Source: Mucilaginibacter sp. L3T2-6 (lineage in GTDB: Bacteria > Bacteroidota > Bacteroidia > Sphingobacteriales > Sphingobacteriaceae). From it: 64,000 nt of DNA. A model generated the notes under the pieces. It worked only from the letters and a program-made list of their open reading frames with translations. It was not told where the DNA came from and searched no databases. Position 1 is the stretch's first letter. Each line of letters starts with the position of its first letter. The stretch is taken from NCBI RefSeq assembly GCF_030519355.1, contig NZ_JAUMKC010000006.1, positions 62,001 through 126,000 on the forward strand, given 5' to 3'. The translations under genes were made by a program, and so were the position numbers. This document shows positions 60,986-64,000 of this stretch, one piece after another.

Positions 60986-62653
60986 CTACACTTCTGCCAG
61001 ATATTTATGCACAAAGCTGATCGCCATGGAGCCTTCGCCTACGGCAGATGCAACGCGGTTCATGGCTCCGGCACGCACATCGCCCGCGGCAAAAATGCCG
61101 CTGCAGCTGGTTTCCAGCAAGAAGGGATCGCGTTTTTGCTTCCAGATCTTTGGGAACTCATCATAACGCCGCAGTTCACGACCGGTTTCTATAAATCCCT
61201 TTTCATCCTTTAAAATATCGAGCTTTAACCAGTCGGTATAAGGTTTTGCGCCGATAAAAATATACAGCGCAGCTGCCGGACGGGTTTCTGTTTCTTTTGT
61301 CTTTACGTTTATAAGTGTCAGCCTTTCGAGGCAGTTATGGCCGGCAGCCTCAATAACTTCCGTATCGGGCAGCACGTGTATGTTGGGCAGGTTTTCAATT
61401 TGCTGTATCAGGTAAGCCGACATGGTGTAGCTCAAGCTATCCCTGCGGATGATGATATATACATTCTCGGCAAATTTGCTCAGGTATACGGCTGCCTGCC
61501 CGGCCGAATTTCCGCCGCCTATAACATAAACCTCTTTGCCTTTGCATGCCGAGGCTTCGGTAGTTGCTGCACCGTAATATATGCCCGCGCCTGTATAGTT
61601 TTCTACGCCTTTAACATCCAGTTTGCGGTAATCAACGCCGGTAGTAATTACAACGGTACGGCTCACAATCTCTGGCCCGTCGTCGAGGATGATGGTCTTG
61701 TAGCCATCTTTCTGGCGGATATCATTTACAGATTGCGGCGATAAAAATTCTGCGCCCAGTCGCATCGCCTGGCTGATGGCCCTGCGTGTCAGATCGGCGC
61801 CGCTTAAGCCTGCCGGGAAACCCAGATAGTTTTCAATACGCGAGCTGGTGCCAGCCTGGCCGCCGGGGGCCTTACGCTCAATCAATAAGGTCTTTAACCC
61901 TTCGGACGCGCCGTAAACAGCGGCTGCCAATCCTGCCGGCCCGGCGCCTATAATTGCGACGTCATAAATGTCATGCGTTATTTGCGGGCTTGCGCCGATT
62001 TTTTCTGAAATCGACCTTATAGAGGGCTGACAGGAATAAGAACCATCATCAAACACCACAACCGGCAGTTGATCCAGGGTAACTTTATTCAGCTCCAGCA
62101 ACTGTTTAGCATCAGGGTTTTTCTCGACGTCAAGCCATTTATACGGGATGAGATTACTTGCCAGATAATCCTTAACGGTATGCGACTGCGGCGAGAACTG
62201 GTAGCCAACTACCTTAATCCCCTTAAAATCTGGTACGTAATCGCTTTGCCAGTCGTCCAGCAAATCATCGATGATGGGGTAAAGCCTCTCTGACGGCGGA
62301 TCCCACGGCTTCATCAGGTAATAATCCAGCTGCACATCGTTAATAGCCTTTATAGCGGCTTCTGTATCGGAATATGCGGTAAGTAAAACCCGCTTTGCTT
62401 TCGGGAATATCTTTATGGCTTTTTCCAGGAAATCAACGCCCTCCATTTCGGGCATGCGCTGGTCGCATACAAACATGGCTACTACCTCCGAGCTGTTTTT
62501 GTAATCAATAAGCGCTTCGAGGGCTTCATTCGCCGACGTGGTATTGATAACCCGGTAGTCCTTGCCATACATCGATTTTAGATCGCGGCTAATGGCACGA
62601 AGCACCTGCGGGTCGTCGTCTATAGTAAATATGATAGGCTTTTCCATGGGCAA
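60986..62653 (-). CDS. Response-regulator receiver fused to FAD-dependent thioredoxin reductase-like oxidoreductase
   Basis: The 555-residue fusion has a receiver domain (about 5-130; acidic pair in IDDDPQ, phosphoacceptor D64, K115 in LMKPWDPP). A thioredoxin/glutaredoxin-like linker follows (about 145-220; VVGYQFSPQSH, without CxxC), then a two-domain flavoprotein (about 230-555): FAD site IIGAGPAG (235-241) and NAD(P)H site VIGGGNSAG (377-385). In true thioredoxin reductases a CxxC lies about 13 residues before the VIGGG site; here the aligned residues are AATT, so the disulfide is absent. It is therefore probably a phosphorylation-controlled NAD(P)H oxidoreductase of another sort. Possible partners are the UBP finger just downstream and the cNMP kinase at 31730. 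Start 62653, or ATG at 62647. Confidence 0.92.
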   Translation of the reverse strand: MPMEKPIIFTIDDDPQVLRAISRDLKSMYGKDYRVINTTSANEALEALIDYKNSSEVVAMFVCDQRMPEMEGVDFLEKAIKIFPKAKRVLLTAYSDTEAAIKAINDVQLDYYLMKPWDPPSERLYPIIDDLLDDWQSDYVPDFKGIKVVGYQFSPQSHTVKDYLASNLIPYKWLDVEKNPDAKQLLELNKVTLDQLPVVVFDDGSYSCQPSIRSISEKIGASPQITHDIYDVAIIGAGPAGLAAAVYGASEGLKTLLIERKAPGGQAGTSSRIENYLGFPAGLSGADLTRRAISQAMRLGAEFLSPQSVNDIRQKDGYKTIILDDGPEIVSRTVVITTGVDYRKLDVKGVENYTGAGIYYGAATTEASACKGKEVYVIGGGNSAGQAAVYLSKFAENVYIIIRRDSLSYTMSAYLIQQIENLPNIHVLPDTEVIEAAGHNCLERLTLINVKTKETETRPAAALYIFIGAKPYTDWLKLDILKDEKGFIETGRELRRYDEFPKIWKQKRDPFLLETSCSGIFAAGDVRAGAMNRVASAVGEGSMAISFVHKYLAEV

Positions 62654-62767
62654 TAGGCGTGTGGCGGCAAATTAATAATTTATTACAAATGTAAGGGAAT
62701 ATTAGCGCCCCCAAAAGCCATCCGGCGGATTACCGGCCAACAAAATGACAGAAAATTGCAGGATGAT

Positions 62768-62986
62768 TTATTTCTTAACAGAATCCTTTTTCGCCCGCAT
62801 GCTATCACCGTGCATGCCGGGTATGTTTCTGCCGGTGTCCTTGTCGAACTTACTGGAATCAACAGTTACGGGATACCGCCTGTTTATGCTGTCGGTATCG
62901 CCGTGTTTGGGGTAACGATCGCCACTGCATGCACTTAAAATACAAACGCTGCAGGCGAGGGCGGTTATGATGATTTTGTTTTTCAT
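62768..62986 (-). CDS. Small lipoprotein, 72 aa
   Basis: The protein has a leader MKNKIIITALACSVCILSA with lipobox LSAC (C20). The mature part is short and highly charged (RYPKHGDTDSINRRYPVTVD, GMHGDSMRAKKDSVKK) with no recognised domain. It stands alone, upstream of the receiver-flavoprotein gene on the same strand. Function unknown. Confidence 0.75.
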   Translation of the reverse strand: MKNKIIITALACSVCILSACSGDRYPKHGDTDSINRRYPVTVDSSKFDKDTGRNIPGMHGDSMRAKKDSVKK

Positions 62987-63163
62987 TGCAGTTAATGTTG
63001 ATGTGATAATAGTAACAGGCAGGGGCGGAGATGGTTTTGGGAATGTAATAAGGGAACCGGGATTAAGCGATTTTTAAGAGTTTAAATGATCACTGTTTTG
63101 CAGGATTGAATTTTGTCCATTTAAATTTATGCCGTTCGTTATTATCAAAATTTAACCGTTTTA

Positions 63164-63554
63164 ATGGAAACAATCAAGTTCATTGGCTACATACAATCGC
63201 CGATAAAAGAAATAAAGGATTGTCCGCTGCAGGAAGATGAAGGCGCACCGGAGGTTATTATACATATTGAAAAGGAATTTTTACCGGCGATTTCGGGGCT
63301 CGTGGCGGGCGGAAAAATTGTCCTGCTTACCTGGCTCGACAAGGGCGACCGGGATACGTTGACCACCAAACCAAGAAATAATCCCAACGCGCCAACACGC
63401 GGCGTATTTGCTACCCGCTCGCCTTAACAGGCCAAATCCAATTGGCCTTCACGAAACCGAAATAATGGAAATAACCAGCGACGGAAAGATAAAAATTACA
63501 AATCTGGAGGTGTTGGATGGCACGCCGCTGATTGATATTAAGCCCCTGAGGTGA
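63164..63554 (+). pseudogene. TrmO/TsaA-like tRNA methyltransferase, frameshifted
   Basis: The first 87 codons give a TsaA/TrmO N-terminus (METIKFIGYIQSPIKEIKDC, then LVAGGKIVLLTWLDKGDRD, then PTRGVFATRSP), ending at TAA 63425-63427. One base on, from 63426, the other frame continues with NRPNPIGLHETEIMEITSDG and NLEVLDGTPLIDIKPLR, to TGA 63552-63554. The motif RSPNRPNPIGLH is therefore split by one extra T at or near 63424-63425. Intact TrmO methylates the t6A base of certain tRNAs. A real inactivating mutation, a programmed shift or a sequencing error can all explain it. Confidence in the frameshift reading is high; its cause is unknown. Confidence 0.85.
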
Positions 63555-63588
63555 CGGCGAGTAATAAAGCCCGAAAGTGAATGGAAGT

Positions 63589-64000
63589 TTAAATAGCAGG
63601 CATTGTGCTTCTGAACTCGTACAGCTTATAGATATCATTTCCATCACCGTTAGTACATTTAAGCCAGCATTGTCTGGCTATAACGGGTGAGCATGGACCA
63701 TAAGTGAAAATCCGGATAGCCTTTTTTTTCGCCTGGTGGCGCAATATATCCAGCATTTGCTGCAGCATATCGCCTCCAAAAGGCGTGTACATAAAAAATA
63801 CTGTTCCGCCGGAATAATTTGCTCTACGGGCGTCTGTATTAAGGAATTTAACGTCAGTTAAGTTGAATTGTGCTGCACATTTTTTTGCATAGTCACAATA
63901 GGCAGGCTCGTATTCAATGCCGATGGTTTTAGCGCCGGTAAGCAAATTCACCAGCATGCCCACCTGGCCCAGGCCGGATCCAATATCAAAAAATACATCG
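63589..64000 (-). CDS. SAM-dependent methyltransferase (N-terminus beyond window)
   Basis: The frame is open past a GTG at 63963 to the right edge, reading DVFFDIGSGLGQVGMLVNLL, the SAM-binding motif I of class I methyltransferases. The acidic residue after strand 2 (IGIEYEPAYCDYAKKC) and DARRANYSGGTVFFMYTPFG as motif IV-like region follow. It resembles histone-like DOT1-fold or rRNA methyltransferases, and cannot be placed more closely. The start is outside the window, so the reported N-terminus is not the real one. Confidence 0.85.
   Translation of the reverse strand, partial: DVFFDIGSGLGQVGMLVNLLTGAKTIGIEYEPAYCDYAKKCAAQFNLTDVKFLNTDARRANYSGGTVFFMYTPFGGDMLQQMLDILRHQAKKKAIRIFTYGPCSPVIARQCWLKCTNGDGNDIYKLYEFRSTMPAI

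Overview
The window looks like chromosome of a Bacteroidota bacterium of the Sphingobacteriaceae type (Mucilaginibacter or Pedobacter-like). The evidence is SusC/SusD and other TonB-linked receptors, a type IX secretion adhesin coupled to a PorP/SprF protein, many lipoproteins with short leaders, promoters of the TTG-N18..20-TAnnTTTG type, and few Shine-Dalgarno sites. Genus is an inference.

Layout. 1-4204: a truncated FtsX/MacB-type ABC permease and a secreted GH30 glucanase. 4340-10329: accA, a membrane acyltransferase of the HGSNAT/DUF5009 type, a LytTR response regulator, and divergently a TPR histidine kinase. Between the last two sits a small lipoprotein gene with a structured leader. 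10423-13048: tRNA-Gln, prs, rplY and pth (housekeeping). 13265-22316: a TonB-type barrel, an ArsC/Spx protein, an M1-like peptidase, a DUF885 lipoprotein, and several small secreted or lipoprotein genes. 22467-26472: typA with a textbook Bacteroidota promoter, then a flippase/methyltransferase pair. 26679-31678: the T9SS adhesin and PorP/SprF. 31730-36650: a cNMP-domain kinase, GNAT, an OsmC-ferredoxin fusion, a PIN toxin-antitoxin pair, GH16, and a zinc-ribbon membrane pair. 36859-42003: GH3, a Kelch protein, an esterase and thioredoxin. 42112-59893: a phospholipid/phosphonate locus. 60045-64000: DoxX, a UBP zinc finger, a receiver/flavoprotein fusion, a small lipoprotein, a frameshifted TrmO-like gene and a truncated methyltransferase.

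The most interesting part is 42112-59893. One strand carries an XRE-cupin regulator, a phosphonatase-like HAD hydrolase, a DUF5690 transporter, a TIGR03364-type FAD oxidoreductase and a phosphocholine-type phospholipase C. The other carries a PhnZ-like HD oxygenase, a SusC/SusD pair, a beta-propeller phosphoesterase and a glycerophosphodiester phosphodiesterase. A 48-base element (42 of 48 identical, internal dyad symmetry) lies just upstream of both the hydrolase operon and susC, in the same orientation to each. It ties the two halves into one probable regulon. I read this as a SusCD-type system that captures lipid head groups or phosphonolipids and breaks the C-P bond.

Other points worth reading are the lipoprotein leader with mutually exclusive hairpins that mask a very strong Shine-Dalgarno (8022-8078), the receiver-flavoprotein that lacks the thioredoxin reductase CxxC, and several families of short intergenic repeats.
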